Positions 9,012 through 17,728 of a stretch of 51,434 nucleotides of DNA are shown in pieces. The stretch's first letter is position 1. Every line of letters starts with the position of its first letter. The stretch lies in the NCBI GenBank assembly GCA_041655755.1, contig JBBAEY010000005.1, positions 1 to 51,434 on the forward strand, in the 5' to 3' direction. A program made the translations under genes and the position numbers. The notes under the pieces are model-generated. The model had not been told where the DNA came from. It searched no databases and saw only the letters and a program-made list of their open reading frames with translations. Origin of the DNA: JAAYFT01 sp041655755. Lineage in GTDB: Bacteria > Bacillota > Clostridia > Tissierellales > Tissierellaceae.

Positions 9012-9300
9012 AAGATTCCTCACAAAGATTCCTCACTATGTTCGGAATGACAGGGGTGGATAGTTCGGGATGACAGGGAAATAGAGTAGTCTGGTGTGAC
9101 GGAAAATAGGATAGTTTGGTTAGAGTAGTTCGGGGTGACAGGGAAATAGAGTAGTTTAGTTAGAGTAGTCTGGTGTGACAAGAAAATAGAATAGTTTGGT
9201 TAGAGTAGTCTGGTGTGACAGGGAAATAGGATAGTTTGGTTAGAGCAGTCTGGTGTGATAGGGAAATAGAGTAATTTGGTTAGAGTAGTTTGGTGTAGGA
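9012..9300. repeat. 40-bp tandem repeat array with dispersed-repeat start
   Basis: The gap of about 450 bases between the nucleotidase and the next chemoreceptor is mostly this array. It opens with two copies of AAAGATTCCTCAC and a TTCGGAATGACAG block. Seven or so degenerate units follow, and units starting at 9121, 9161, 9201, 9241 and 9281 are exactly 40 bases apart (TAGAGTAGTCTGGTGTGACA, then GGGAAATAGGATAGTTTGGT). Earlier units are shorter. I see no convincing coding potential. Units are adjacent with no unique spacers, so it is not CRISPR. Confidence 0.85.
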
Positions 9301-9316
9301 GATATGGCGAATTTAA

Positions 9317-9346
9317 AAGGGACAAGGTAATTGTCCCTTGTCCCTT
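9317..9346 (-). terminator. Terminator of the second chemoreceptor
   Basis: The stem AAGGGACAAGG / CCTTGTCCCTT (11 bp, 8-base loop) overlaps the stop codon of the leftward chemoreceptor. A short T-rich stretch follows on the minus strand. Confidence 0.7.
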
Positions 9347-11348
9347 AAAATACTATTTGAGATACTATGTTTTCCAAAGTATCAGATATGCCCTTGTTCC
9401 TCTCCATTATGGAGTTTATTTCATTTATGGCATTTACCATATTTATGTTTTTCTCTGCAATACTAGTAGTGGCCTCTGTAGACTGCTCCACAGTATTGGT
9501 GATTTCCGATATTGATAGGGATATCTTATTCACAGATTCTGCCAATTCCTCTGAAGTCTTGCTGAGTTCGAAAATAATATTGTTCAGGGAAGCACCGTCG
9601 TCCCTATACTGCCCCACTGCATCCACCATAATATCGTAATCCTTGGTTACATCTCTTTCCAAGAAGTCCATTACTATAGAAACCCTGCTAATCAAATCCT
9701 CTACAGCAGCAGTTATGCTCTCGGTTACATCTTGTATTTCGCCAACAGTTTCATTTGAGTTTTCGGCCAATTTCCTAATCTCATCGGCCACCACTGCAAA
9801 TCCCCTGCCACTTTCCCCTGCCCTAGCAGCCTCTATGGCAGCATTTAAAGACAGTAGCGATGTCTGCTCAGATATTTGTAGTATGGCATTGGACAGGATA
9901 TTTATTTTCTCAACTTCCTTGGAAGCCAGGATTGCCTTTTCTATTTCTTCTTTTGCACTGGAATATACGTCCATGGACTTGTCCCTAGCCTCTATAAATT
10001 GCTTGCTGAGACTGTCCGCCTTGACACTTATTTCATTGGAAGCATCTGCACCTTCCACCATTTTGACAGTAAAACCTTCTATTGCCCTTTCCATCTCATG
10101 GTAGGAGCCATCTACAGTTATGGTAGAAGCGGCTGTTTCCTCCATGCCCGCTGATAATTCTTCTGTAGTCGCTGAGGTATTCTCAGCCTGTTCTAGCAAA
10201 TAAGTGACCTTTTCCAAAGTCTCCTCGTGAACCTGGTGATTTAAATGGATTGAATCGTCTATATTGTGCATGAATTCCTTTAGTTTTTCCAGTATTAGAT
10301 GAAAAGATTGAAAAATCTCACCTACTTCGTCTTTCCTAGACAAATGCTTACCATTTATACTGGCAGATAGGTTCAAATTAGATATCTCCTCCGCTATCTT
10401 AACCGTTTCCCTGATGGGCCTTGTAATGGTATTGGCCATGTATAGGGCGAATAAAACCGATACAATCAGTATGGCTACAATGGCAATAGCAGTCAAATAC
10501 AAGACCCTATTGATGCTGCCAAGTACATTGTCCGTAGCTAGGGCTGCCACTACCTGCCATCCAGTATCTCCCACATGTCCGAAATAAAAGAACCTCTCCG
10601 TGCCGTCAAAATCTTTTACAGCCCTATCCCTGATGTGTAGGTCTCCGCCTTCAGCTATTGATGCGACCCTGCCACCTAGTATATCCCCTATGTTCATGAA
10701 GCCCTCTTCCACGTCTGGTTTGAAATCTTCATTAGAGTGGGTCAAGATATTTCCCATATCGTCAATTAAAAAGGAATATGAACCCTTGCCAAAATCCGCT
10801 TCAGAAGCTAAATCTACCAGATAATTGATAGCTATATCCGTCGCTATAACTCCCCTCAAGCCACTCCTAGTCCTGAATTGCTTGGATATGGTGATTACCA
10901 TATCTCCAGTTAGGGCGTCAATATATGGCTCCGTTATATAAAAGTCCTCTGTATCCATGGCACCAATATACCAGGGTCTGGTGGTACCATCGAAGTCGGC
11001 AGGTAATTCTGTACCTGCGGGAAAATATGTCTCCCTGTTGCTATAGCCGGTGTAGTAGAGATTGTCTGGATACTTTGAGGTAACCTCTGTCATGAAGGCC
11101 TCTACATACTCACCTTGGTGATTGTCATTGAATAGTAAATCATCTAGGGTCCTGCCCAAGATATTCTTTTGAACTGCAAGCCACTTGTCCATTTCCTGAG
11201 CTGTATGTCCTGCCTTTAGGCCTATGTTGGTATCTTCCACATCTTCCAGCTTCTTTATGGCTATTGTATAGTTAATAGCTGAAATAAGCATGACAGAGAT
11301 AATGGAAATCAGCACTGTAAACCACAGTAATTTGCCCCTTAATTTCAT
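9345..11348 (-). CDS. Methyl-accepting chemotaxis protein, dCache amino-acid-type sensor
   Basis: This is a 667-residue receptor: membrane helix about 6-28, extracellular dCache about 30-275, second helix about 281-303, HAMP about 304-358, and a signalling domain with tip EQTSLLSLNAAIEAARAGESGRGF near 490-515. The sensor contains RPWYIGAM ... YIDALTGDMVITIS. That is the R-x-W-Y and Y-x-D arrangement known from amine/amino-acid-binding dCache receptors (PctA/McpB class), so an amino acid is the likely ligand. This fits a protein-fermenting lifestyle and the nearby liv permease, although that link is inference. It is a single gene with its own terminator. Confidence 0.92.
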   Translation of the reverse strand: MKLRGKLLWFTVLISIISVMLISAINYTIAIKKLEDVEDTNIGLKAGHTAQEMDKWLAVQKNILGRTLDDLLFNDNHQGEYVEAFMTEVTSKYPDNLYYTGYSNRETYFPAGTELPADFDGTTRPWYIGAMDTEDFYITEPYIDALTGDMVITISKQFRTRSGLRGVIATDIAINYLVDLASEADFGKGSYSFLIDDMGNILTHSNEDFKPDVEEGFMNIGDILGGRVASIAEGGDLHIRDRAVKDFDGTERFFYFGHVGDTGWQVVAALATDNVLGSINRVLYLTAIAIVAILIVSVLFALYMANTITRPIRETVKIAEEISNLNLSASINGKHLSRKDEVGEIFQSFHLILEKLKEFMHNIDDSIHLNHQVHEETLEKVTYLLEQAENTSATTEELSAGMEETAASTITVDGSYHEMERAIEGFTVKMVEGADASNEISVKADSLSKQFIEARDKSMDVYSSAKEEIEKAILASKEVEKINILSNAILQISEQTSLLSLNAAIEAARAGESGRGFAVVADEIRKLAENSNETVGEIQDVTESITAAVEDLISRVSIVMDFLERDVTKDYDIMVDAVGQYRDDGASLNNIIFELSKTSEELAESVNKISLSISEITNTVEQSTEATTSIAEKNINMVNAINEINSIMERNKGISDTLENIVSQIVF

Positions 11349-11594
11349 TTAAATCACTCCTATTATTATTATAGGTATATCCCCATGTATTTCCCCATAT
11401 CCAATACCCTATACCAGTAATTGTTCAGAAATAGTATAGCACTATCGAGAACTATTATCAAGAAGATAGGTGTTAAATAAATTTATAACTAATAGTTCAG
11501 GACCTAGGTTGGAAGAAACCATTTGCCATGGTAAAAAAACAATCCAGCTTCTATATATTAAGTGTAGCCCACGGGCCAAGAAGGGGGTGAGAAA

Positions 11595-11816
11595 ATGGCA
11601 ATAGGAAATCTTAAGGAAAAGATGACCCTGAGACTTGAGTTAGACGGTGGTATGGTAGAAGGCAAACAGAAAATACTACCAAGGTCCTTCTCCCAAATAA
11701 AGGCCGACGCCAATGATGAGGCACTGTACAGCACTGCTGTAGCCCTATCGGGATTGCAAACCAAGGACTTGCTCAAGGTGAAGAGAATCGAAGTTACATC
11801 CCTATGGGAAGACTAG
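11595..11816 (+). CDS. DUF1659 family small protein
   Basis: This 73-residue protein (LRLELDGGMVEGKQKILPRSFSQIKADANDEALYSTAVALSGLQ) matches the short DUF1659 family of Bacillota. Members are small beta-rich proteins of unknown function, typically encoded next to DUF2922 and YvrJ genes as here. A strong GGGGGTGA ribosome site precedes the ATG. There is no signal peptide or membrane segment. It is the first gene of a three-gene rightward group. Confidence 0.85.
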   Translation: MAIGNLKEKMTLRLELDGGMVEGKQKILPRSFSQIKADANDEALYSTAVALSGLQTKDLLKVKRIEVTSLWED

Positions 11817-11849
11817 TTTTCCGGGATTTAACTAGGGGGAGGTGATTAA

Positions 11850-12068
11850 GTGGATAAAACAAAACTAGAACTAGTATTTTTAAACGAAGATGGCAAGAAG
11901 TTCGTCCTTAGCATGGACAACCCTAGAGAAGACTTGACCGATGTAGATGTCAGTCAGGCCATGGGTCAAATTATAGAAGATAATGTATTTCTATCCTCAA
12001 TGTTTGACCTAGTAGAATCCCTAGAAGCTAGGGTAGTCACAACAACAATAAGTACATTCGCAATATAA
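11850..12068 (+). CDS. DUF2922 family small protein (GTG start)
   Basis: This 72-residue protein (KLELVFLNEDGKKFVLSMDNPREDLTDVDVSQAMGQIIEDNVF) is of the DUF2922 type and function is unknown. The start is GTG at 11850, with GGGGGAGGTGAT in front. It follows the DUF1659 gene by 33 bases and is closed by a hairpin terminator. The two proteins are of similar length and fold class by eye and may interact, which is inference. Confidence 0.85.
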   Translation: MDKTKLELVFLNEDGKKFVLSMDNPREDLTDVDVSQAMGQIIEDNVFLSSMFDLVESLEARVVTTTISTFAI

Positions 12069-12069
12069 G

Positions 12070-12092
12070 AAAAGGGCTTTCGCCCTTTTTTT
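12070..12092 (+). terminator. Terminator after DUF2922 gene
   Basis: The stem AAAGGGC / GCCCTTT has a four-base loop and is followed by a run of seven T. It separates the DUF1659-DUF2922 pair from the YvrJ gene, so YvrJ gets read-through or its own promoter. Confidence 0.8.
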
Positions 12093-12134
12093 ATATACAA
12101 ACTATATTAATCTAAATAGAAAGGAGGCCGTATA

Positions 12135-12281
12135 ATGGAAGACATATATACCAGCGTAGCCAATTTGGGCTTTCCCATAGTCATATCTATATATCTCTTG
12201 GTGAGGATAGAGGGAAAACTAAGCCAGCTAACAGAAAGTATACGGGAGTTATCCACAACTATTGCCACAATCAAAAATTAA
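12135..12281 (+). CDS. YvrJ family small membrane protein
   Basis: This 48-residue frame (MEDIYTSVANLGFPIVISIY, then LLVRIEGKLSQLTESIREL) follows AAGGAGG by a few bases. The pattern is a short hydrophobic helix (about residues 10-24, GFPIVISIYLLVRIE) followed by an amphipathic helix, which is characteristic of YvrJ proteins. Function is unknown. In B. subtilis yvrJ lies beside the SigO genes, and in Clostridia it groups with DUF1659/DUF2922 genes as here. The stop codon overlaps the start of the following large hairpin. Confidence 0.8.
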   Translation: MEDIYTSVANLGFPIVISIYLLVRIEGKLSQLTESIRELSTTIATIKN

Positions 12282-12337
12282 TGAGCCACCGAGAACCGTC
12301 CCCGATGAGCCACCGGGGACGGTTCTCGGTGGCTCAT
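12281..12337. terminator. Large perfect hairpin of the CCGTCCCC dispersed type
   Basis: A 23-bp perfect stem (12281-12303 with 12315-12337, containing GAGCCACCGAGAACCG) surrounds an 11-base loop. The loop begins a further copy of GATGAGCCACC. It lies between convergent genes (YvrJ and the aldolase) and so probably ends transcription from both. The GC content is far above the surroundings. Similar GGGGACGGTTCT hairpins are dispersed in many clostridial genomes, so this looks like an inserted repeat used as a terminator. Confidence 0.75.
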
Positions 12338-12347
12338 TTGAAGAAAC

Positions 12348-13355
12348 TTATTTATTGGCTAAATTGTGTGCGACTTCAATAATCCAGTCCTCTTGACCCC
12401 CTACGGCCTTTCTCCTACCTAATTCCAAGAGTACATCCCTTACATCTACATTAAATCTCTCTGCAGCCCTCTTGGCGTGGAGTAAGAAGCTGGAGTAAAC
12501 TCCCGAATAACCTACCATCAGTGCATCTAGGTTTACATGTGGGTCTATGCCCTTGGCCTTTAGTATAGGCACTAAGGCCTCTGAACTGGCATCCATTACC
12601 TTGTAGAGGTCAGCATTGTGGTCGATGTCCATTCTATTTAGGACGGCGACAAGGGTATCAGTGGATGTATTGCCAGCACCTGCCCCTAGGCCCGACAGGG
12701 AGCCATCTATATAGGTTGCCCCTGATTCTATGGCTGCCAGACTATTGGATATGGCTACACCCAAATTATTGTGGCTATGGTGTCCTATGGGCACCTTTAG
12801 GTTCTTCCTCAGGGCTGATACCTTCTCGATTACATCCTTTGGTAGCATGGCACCTGCAGAGTCAGTCACATAGACCACATCTGCCCCATAGGATTCCATC
12901 TTCAGTGCCTCTTCCACCAACTGGTCAAGCTCTATTAAATGGGCCATCATCAAAAATCCTACAGTAAACATGCCCATTTCCTTAGCTGCCTTAATGTGTT
13001 GCATGGAAATATCAGCTTCTGTACAGTGGGTAGCCACTCTCACGGCTGTAGCTCCCTTTTCCTTTGCCCTAACCAAGTCCTCGACAGTTCCAATTCCCGG
13101 TATTAAGAGCACAGTGACCTTGCTGTTTTTTACAACAGAGGCTGCCGCCTCGATTAAGTCATAATCGCTATATTTAGAAAAACCGTAGTTGACTGTGGAG
13201 CCCGTCAATCCATCTCCATGGCCCAATTCAATTAGGTCAATTCCTGCCTTATCCAAGGCTCCTGCTACCTTCCTTACGTCCTCTACAGTAAATTGATGGG
13301 ACACGGTGTGACTGCCATCTCTCAATGTAGTATCCGTCAATATTATCTTAGTCAA
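12348..13355 (-). CDS. dmpG: 4-hydroxy-2-oxovalerate aldolase
   Basis: I use TTG 13355 (TKIILTDTTLRDGSH), because GGGAGGTG lies 8 bases before it and longer starts lack a site. The 335-residue product has the HMGL/DmpG barrel motifs: TLRDGSH (R12, D13), HHSHNN metal ligands and SGLGAGAGNT. It splits 4-hydroxy-2-oxovalerate into pyruvate and acetaldehyde. In known systems acetaldehyde is channelled into the partner dehydrogenase DmpF, whose gene overlaps this one by 8 bases. It is the last gene of the leftward TRAP-hydrolase-hydratase-dmpF-dmpG operon. Confidence 0.93.
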   Translation of the reverse strand: MTKIILTDTTLRDGSHTVSHQFTVEDVRKVAGALDKAGIDLIELGHGDGLTGSTVNYGFSKYSDYDLIEAAASVVKNSKVTVLLIPGIGTVEDLVRAKEKGATAVRVATHCTEADISMQHIKAAKEMGMFTVGFLMMAHLIELDQLVEEALKMESYGADVVYVTDSAGAMLPKDVIEKVSALRKNLKVPIGHHSHNNLGVAISNSLAAIESGATYIDGSLSGLGAGAGNTSTDTLVAVLNRMDIDHNADLYKVMDASSEALVPILKAKGIDPHVNLDALMVGYSGVYSSFLLHAKRAAERFNVDVRDVLLELGRRKAVGGQEDWIIEVAHNLANK

Positions 13356-14226
13356 TCTCCACACCTCCCAACAATTTTTTAGCATAATTCTCAGCTATGT
13401 GAACTGCCGCTGTATTGATAATATCCAAGTTCCCAGAATATACGGGTAAGTAATCCCCTAACCCTTCTACCTGCATCATGGTAGTCACTATATCATCCTG
13501 GATAATAGGCTCTAGTAGTAGCTTATATCCCGGCACATACTCCCTAATCTTTTCGACCATCTTGTTTACCGACTCCTTGATTGCATCTATATCAGGGTTT
13601 TTAACCTTGGTATAGATGGTATTTCTCATGAATATGGGCGGTTCTGCAGGATTTAGGACTATTATGACCTTTGACTCATCTGCACCACCAACCTCCCTGA
13701 GGGCTCTGGCAGTAGTTACTGTAAATTCGTCGATATTTTGCCTTGTACCTGGCCCGGCACTCTTGCTGCTAATTGAAGATACAATCTCAGCATAGGACAC
13801 ATCTGCCGCCTGATTGATGGCAGCCACTATGGGTACAGTAGCTTGTCCAGCACATGTCACCATATTGACATTCTCCAAATTCAACATCTTGTCAGTCATA
13901 TTAACTGCCGGTACAACATAGGGCCCTATGGCTGCTGGCGTCAAGTCCAAGACAAATTTTCCACTACCCTTTAAGATGGGTGCATGTTGAAAATGTGCTG
14001 TGGCACTGGTGCAGTCAAAGACTATCTGTATATCGTCTTCCTTCATAATGGCGTTTATCCCGTCAGTTGAAGTTCTAATACCCATATTATTTGCATAATC
14101 AATACCCTTGGATTGTCTAATATTAACTATTAGCTCCGGTGTAAGGTACTTGCTCCTTCCCAACTTATATAAGAGATCCAACCCTATATTGCCTGGACCT
14201 ATTATTCCAACCTTAATCTTTTCCAC
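13348..14226 (-). CDS. dmpF: Acetaldehyde dehydrogenase (acylating)
   Basis: The 292-residue enzyme has an N-terminal Rossmann motif GIIGPGNIGLDLL and the active-site cysteine C125 in NMVTCAGQATVPIVAA. Further DmpF/MhpF signatures are SSKSAGPGTRQNIDEF and LNPAEPPIFMRNT. It converts acetaldehyde, NAD and CoA to acetyl-CoA and forms a complex with the aldolase. The family usually has CGGQAT, while here it is CAGQAT, a mild change. It starts 12 bases after the hydratase stop and overlaps the aldolase start. Confidence 0.93.
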   Translation of the reverse strand: MEKIKVGIIGPGNIGLDLLYKLGRSKYLTPELIVNIRQSKGIDYANNMGIRTSTDGINAIMKEDDIQIVFDCTSATAHFQHAPILKGSGKFVLDLTPAAIGPYVVPAVNMTDKMLNLENVNMVTCAGQATVPIVAAINQAADVSYAEIVSSISSKSAGPGTRQNIDEFTVTTARALREVGGADESKVIIVLNPAEPPIFMRNTIYTKVKNPDIDAIKESVNKMVEKIREYVPGYKLLLEPIIQDDIVTTMMQVEGLGDYLPVYSGNLDIINTAAVHIAENYAKKLLGGVEID

Positions 14227-14238
14227 CTATCCCACTTC

Positions 14239-15015
14239 CTATTCCGTAAATTTTACTTCTATATCTCCTAATTCAGTAAAAGAGGCCCTAAATACGTCCC
14301 CTGCATCTGCATCCAGGGCGGCTGTAAATGCACCTGATAAAATAAGATCGCCCTTCTTTAACTGGACCCCAAAATCTCCCAAGGTATTAGCCAGCCAAGC
14401 TACACAATTGGCCGGGTCTCCTAGGACATCTGTCCCTACCCCTTCATTAATCTTCTCACCGTTTTTGAAGAATTCCATCTTAACCTTTTTTAAATCCACT
14501 AGATTTGGATCTATCCTTCTGCTGCTAATTGCATACATACAGGATGAGGCATTGTCTGCTACAGTATCCACTATGTTGATCTTCCAATCTTCAACCCTGC
14601 TGTCAACTATTTCAATGGAAGCCACCACATAGTCAGTAGCCTCTAGGACTTCTTTTGCAGTGACATTGGGTCCCTTCAAATCTCCCTTGAGCACAAAGGC
14701 TATCTCCCCTTCCACCTTGGGCTGAATCATGGTAGACCTTGAGACTTCTCCCCCAGCGACCTCCATGCTATCTAGGAGATGCCCAAAATCAGGTTGATTT
14801 ACCCCAAGCATATTCTGCATGGCTAGGGAAGTAAGCCCAATTTTCTTTCCAGTAATTGTCCTTCCCGCCTTTAACTCTGCATCAATATTCAGGAGCTGTA
14901 TTCTATAAGCATCTTCAATAGCCAAGTCTGGAAATCTTTTGGAAATTGCTCCTATGGGATTTCTGCTGGCCTCTGCCTTCTTTAAATCCAATGCGATACT
15001 TTCAATTCTATCCAT
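14239..15015 (-). CDS. 2-oxopent-4-enoate hydratase / 2-oxohex-3-enedioate decarboxylase family
   Basis: The 258-residue product belongs to the MhpD/DmpE/DmpH family. It has GKKIGLTSLAMQNMLGVNQPDFG near residue 57, the acidic metal site VEGEIAFVL near 103 and SIEIVDSR near 133. Hydratases add water to 2-hydroxypenta-2,4-dienoate to give 4-hydroxy-2-oxovalerate, and close homologues decarboxylate 2-oxo-3-hexenedioate. The hydrolase upstream and aldolase downstream favour the hydratase role. The ATG follows TAGGGGGAAA. Confidence 0.88.
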   Translation of the reverse strand: MDRIESIALDLKKAEASRNPIGAISKRFPDLAIEDAYRIQLLNIDAELKAGRTITGKKIGLTSLAMQNMLGVNQPDFGHLLDSMEVAGGEVSRSTMIQPKVEGEIAFVLKGDLKGPNVTAKEVLEATDYVVASIEIVDSRVEDWKINIVDTVADNASSCMYAISSRRIDPNLVDLKKVKMEFFKNGEKINEGVGTDVLGDPANCVAWLANTLGDFGVQLKKGDLILSGAFTAALDADAGDVFRASFTELGDIEVKFTE

Positions 15016-15034
15016 TGTTTTCCCCCTAAATTTA

Positions 15035-15853
15035 CTATTCTCCTAAGAAATTGTCCACTAACTGGGTAAACTTATCTGTTTGTTCAATTTGTGTCCAGTG
15101 CCCACAGTGCCCAAATACATGAAGCTCCGCATTATCTATAAGGTTAATTAACTTGTAGGAGTTTTCCACAGGTATAACTGCGTCCTCCCTACCGTGTACG
15201 ATTAAGGTAGGATGCTTAATTCCCCTAATCTCCTCATCGGTTCTTGCCATGAACTTAACCCACTGTTGCCTTGGGGCAGGGAACATTGAAGAAAATGATT
15301 CCTGAAAACCTGGTTCAATACTGGCTTCATATCTCATCTTTGCCAAGTCGTCTGTAGCTATGCTCTTATCGGATACAAACAATTCGAGCATCTTCTTCAT
15401 ATTTTCGACCGATGGCTCATATCCCCAAACGTCGTCTAACCCCTTGGTGATTTCAAAATCTACACCCATAGCACCCATCAAAACTACCTTTCTAATCCTT
15501 TCTGGATATTGAATGGCTAGGGTAAGAGCCATTGCTCCACCAAAGGAATTCCCCACTAAATCTGTCTGCTCAATTCCCAATGCATCCATCAAATCAATTA
15601 CCTGCTTAACCCATACCTCCCAGGTATACTTAATATCCCCAGGCCTGTCTGTATAGCCAAATCCGACCATATCAGGGGCTATCACCCTATGATTTGTTGC
15701 AAGTTTTGGGATTACAAGCCTCCAATTGGCCCAGGCACTCACCCCTGGCCCTGAACCATGGATTAAAATAACTGGGAAACCCTTTCCCTCATCATGGTAG
15801 TTTGTGTTGTAATCTCCTGTCTTAATCATCTTAGCAATTTCTGGTCTTGACAT
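15035..15853 (-). CDS. Alpha/beta hydrolase of the meta-cleavage product (MhpC/DmpD) type
   Basis: This 272-residue hydrolase has the oxyanion motif HGSGPGVSAW (residues 32-41), nucleophile S103 in GNSFGG, acid D224 in HGREDAVIP and H252 in GHCGHWTQIEQ. The HGSGPG and GHWTQ elements are typical of C-C bond hydrolases acting on vinylogous diketones from extradiol ring cleavage. It would release a carboxylic acid and 2-hydroxypentadienoate, the substrate of the next gene product. No ring-cleavage dioxygenase is nearby, so the natural substrate is uncertain. Confidence 0.85.
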   Translation of the reverse strand: MSRPEIAKMIKTGDYNTNYHDEGKGFPVILIHGSGPGVSAWANWRLVIPKLATNHRVIAPDMVGFGYTDRPGDIKYTWEVWVKQVIDLMDALGIEQTDLVGNSFGGAMALTLAIQYPERIRKVVLMGAMGVDFEITKGLDDVWGYEPSVENMKKMLELFVSDKSIATDDLAKMRYEASIEPGFQESFSSMFPAPRQQWVKFMARTDEEIRGIKHPTLIVHGREDAVIPVENSYKLINLIDNAELHVFGHCGHWTQIEQTDKFTQLVDNFLGE

Positions 15854-15871
15854 ATATAACCCTCCTAAATT

Positions 15872-17185
15872 TTATTTAACCACCCACATCACTAGTTGTG
15901 GGAAAAAAGTAATCAATATAAGTGAAAATATTAAAGATAAAAGATACCACAATGATTCCTTGGTTATCTCCTGCAAACTAACCCCAAACACCCTGGCCCC
16001 GGTAAACAAGGTTATGCCAAAGGGTGGTGTCATCATTCCTATAGCCAGATTAGTAACCAGCATAATCCCAAAGTGAACTGGATCAATGCCCAGGGCGAGG
16101 ATAATAGGCAATACTATGGGAACTAAAATATACTGGATTGAGGCTGATTCCATAAACATACCCGCCACCAAAACAATAAGGTTTATAAGTAAAAGAATAA
16201 GGTATTTGCTGGTAGTTACACCCATGACAAAGACCAATATTTTCTGGGGTATTTGAACGTAAACCATTACCCAGGCAAATAGGGCTGCCGATGCCATTAT
16301 AACCATTATGGATGCAGTAGAAATAGCTGAGTCCAAGAAAATCTTTGGAAGCTCCCTCCACTTCATCTCCTTGTAGACATAAATCCCAATGACAATCGAG
16401 TAAATAACAGCCACAACTGCCGATTCCGTCGGCGTAAATATCCCTGCAAATACTCCTCCAACGATTATAACCGGAGTCCCAAGAGCCCACAAAGAGTCAA
16501 CAAGATATTTTAATCCCGATAGCCTTGGTCCTTCATTTTTCTCAGGTAGGCCTTCAAGTATAATTTCACCTGAGGCAATCAATGCAGCCTGTTCCTTATA
16601 GCCTCTCTTCTTTGCCAATATATAGGTGGTAAACATCAAGGGAATACCAACTATTAGGCCTGCGGGAAAACCAACCTTATACAAGTCGGATACTGATACC
16701 TTTGCCAGTACAGCATATACAATAAAAGCTATACTAGGAGGTATAATAACTCCAATTGGACTTGCAGCAGCAATTATGGTGGCACTGAAACTCCTACTAT
16801 AGCCCTCCCTCAACATACCTGGCAACATAACTCCTCCAATGGCTGCCGCTGTAGCTATACCGCTTCCCGATATGGCCGCAAAAAACATGCAGGATATAAT
16901 AGCGACAATGCCCATGCCACCGTGGATATTGCCTACAGCAGCTCCCGCCATATTTACAATTCTTTTGGCGATACCTCCCCTATTCATCAGGTCCCCTGCC
17001 AATATAAAAAATGGAACAGCTAGAAGTGCCGCAGAGTCAATGCCCGAGAATAATTTTTGTATAACCACAACAGGCTGAATTCCATTTTGCACAATGAATA
17101 GGAAGGAAGATAAACCCAGTGCTACAACTATAGGAGCACCAACTAATAACAAAATCAAAGCACTGCCAAATAATAAACCGCCCAT
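15872..17185 (-). CDS. dctM: TRAP transporter large permease (DctM)
   Basis: The product is about 437 residues with 12 or more hydrophobic segments. Family stretches include VPFFILAGDLMNRGGIAKRI, SGSGIATAAAIGGVMLPGM, SPIGVIIPPSIAFIVYA, FTPTESAVVAVIYS and MTPPFGITLF. It carries the ion-coupled substrate channel with DctQ. The ATG overlaps the dctQ stop by one base (TGATG), after GGGAGGGAG. The first codons of the hydrolase gene follow 18 bases later, so uptake and catabolism are co-transcribed. Confidence 0.93.
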   Translation of the reverse strand: MGGLLFGSALILLLVGAPIVVALGLSSFLFIVQNGIQPVVVIQKLFSGIDSAALLAVPFFILAGDLMNRGGIAKRIVNMAGAAVGNIHGGMGIVAIISCMFFAAISGSGIATAAAIGGVMLPGMLREGYSRSFSATIIAAASPIGVIIPPSIAFIVYAVLAKVSVSDLYKVGFPAGLIVGIPLMFTTYILAKKRGYKEQAALIASGEIILEGLPEKNEGPRLSGLKYLVDSLWALGTPVIIVGGVFAGIFTPTESAVVAVIYSIVIGIYVYKEMKWRELPKIFLDSAISTASIMVIMASAALFAWVMVYVQIPQKILVFVMGVTTSKYLILLLINLIVLVAGMFMESASIQYILVPIVLPIILALGIDPVHFGIMLVTNLAIGMMTPPFGITLFTGARVFGVSLQEITKESLWYLLSLIFSLILITFFPQLVMWVVK

Positions 17186-17667
17186 CAATCTCCCTCCCCA
17201 TCCACTATACTATTCAATATGAAAACAATTACTTGAAAAACCAATATGGAAAATGCTATGGGAAACATACCATATACATAGGCCATGGGAATCCTCATGT
17301 TTGTAGACACCTGACTACCTGCCAGCTTTATCATGTCAAAGGATATCTTAATAGCAATAGCGAAAAATGTCCCCGTTATGAGTTGCTGTAATATAATAAC
17401 CCATTTCTTAGCCCCCTTGGGTACAAGGGATTCCAAAATACTGACATTTATATGGGTATCTTTCCCTGCCATAATGGCAGTTCCTATCATTACCAAGGCA
17501 ACATTTGTATACCTAGTGAGTTCCTCCGTCCACTGAAGTCCCGTTTGAAAGACATATCTTAGCAAAATTTGACTGAAATATGTTACTGTCATTACGGAGA
17601 AAGCCAGTATAAGAAACCAACCGCTTAGCTTGTTCAGGCCATTGCTAATCTTGTTCAAAACCTTCAA
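17185..17667 (-). CDS. dctQ: TRAP transporter small permease (DctQ)
   Basis: The 160-residue protein has four membrane helices and the DctQ motifs LRYVFQTGLQWTEELTRYTNVALVMIGTA and KDTHINV. The start is TTG 17667, with AAGGGAGATG upstream. It forms the membrane complex with DctM. It follows the binding-protein gene after a short intergenic hairpin. Confidence 0.9.
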   Translation of the reverse strand: MKVLNKISNGLNKLSGWFLILAFSVMTVTYFSQILLRYVFQTGLQWTEELTRYTNVALVMIGTAIMAGKDTHINVSILESLVPKGAKKWVIILQQLITGTFFAIAIKISFDMIKLAGSQVSTNMRIPMAYVYGMFPIAFSILVFQVIVFILNSIVDGEGD

Positions 17668-17707
17668 TTATCTCATCTCCCTTACTCAATATAAGATAAA
17701 GTATGTA

Positions 17708-17724
17708 GGGGCAATGTTTGCCCC
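17708..17724. other. Intercistronic hairpin between dctP and dctQ
   Basis: The inverted repeat GGGGCAA / TTGCCCC has a 3-base loop and no T-run. It lies just after the dctP stop. Such hairpins after binding-protein genes often protect the upstream message and lower expression of the permeases. It also resembles the dispersed GTAGGGGC...GCCCC repeat seen in many bacteria. Confidence 0.55.
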
Positions 17725-17728
17725 ATAA

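Noticed and set aside
9061..9300. Repeat array considered as CRISPR
   Set aside because: Units are contiguous and similar along their whole length, with no unique spacers and no cas genes.
9643..10104. 153-residue rightward open frame inside the second chemoreceptor
   Set aside because: It is a shadow of the conserved signalling domain.
16083..16490. 135-residue same-strand frame inside dctM
   Set aside because: It is out of frame with a clear TRAP permease and its composition is unlike a protein.
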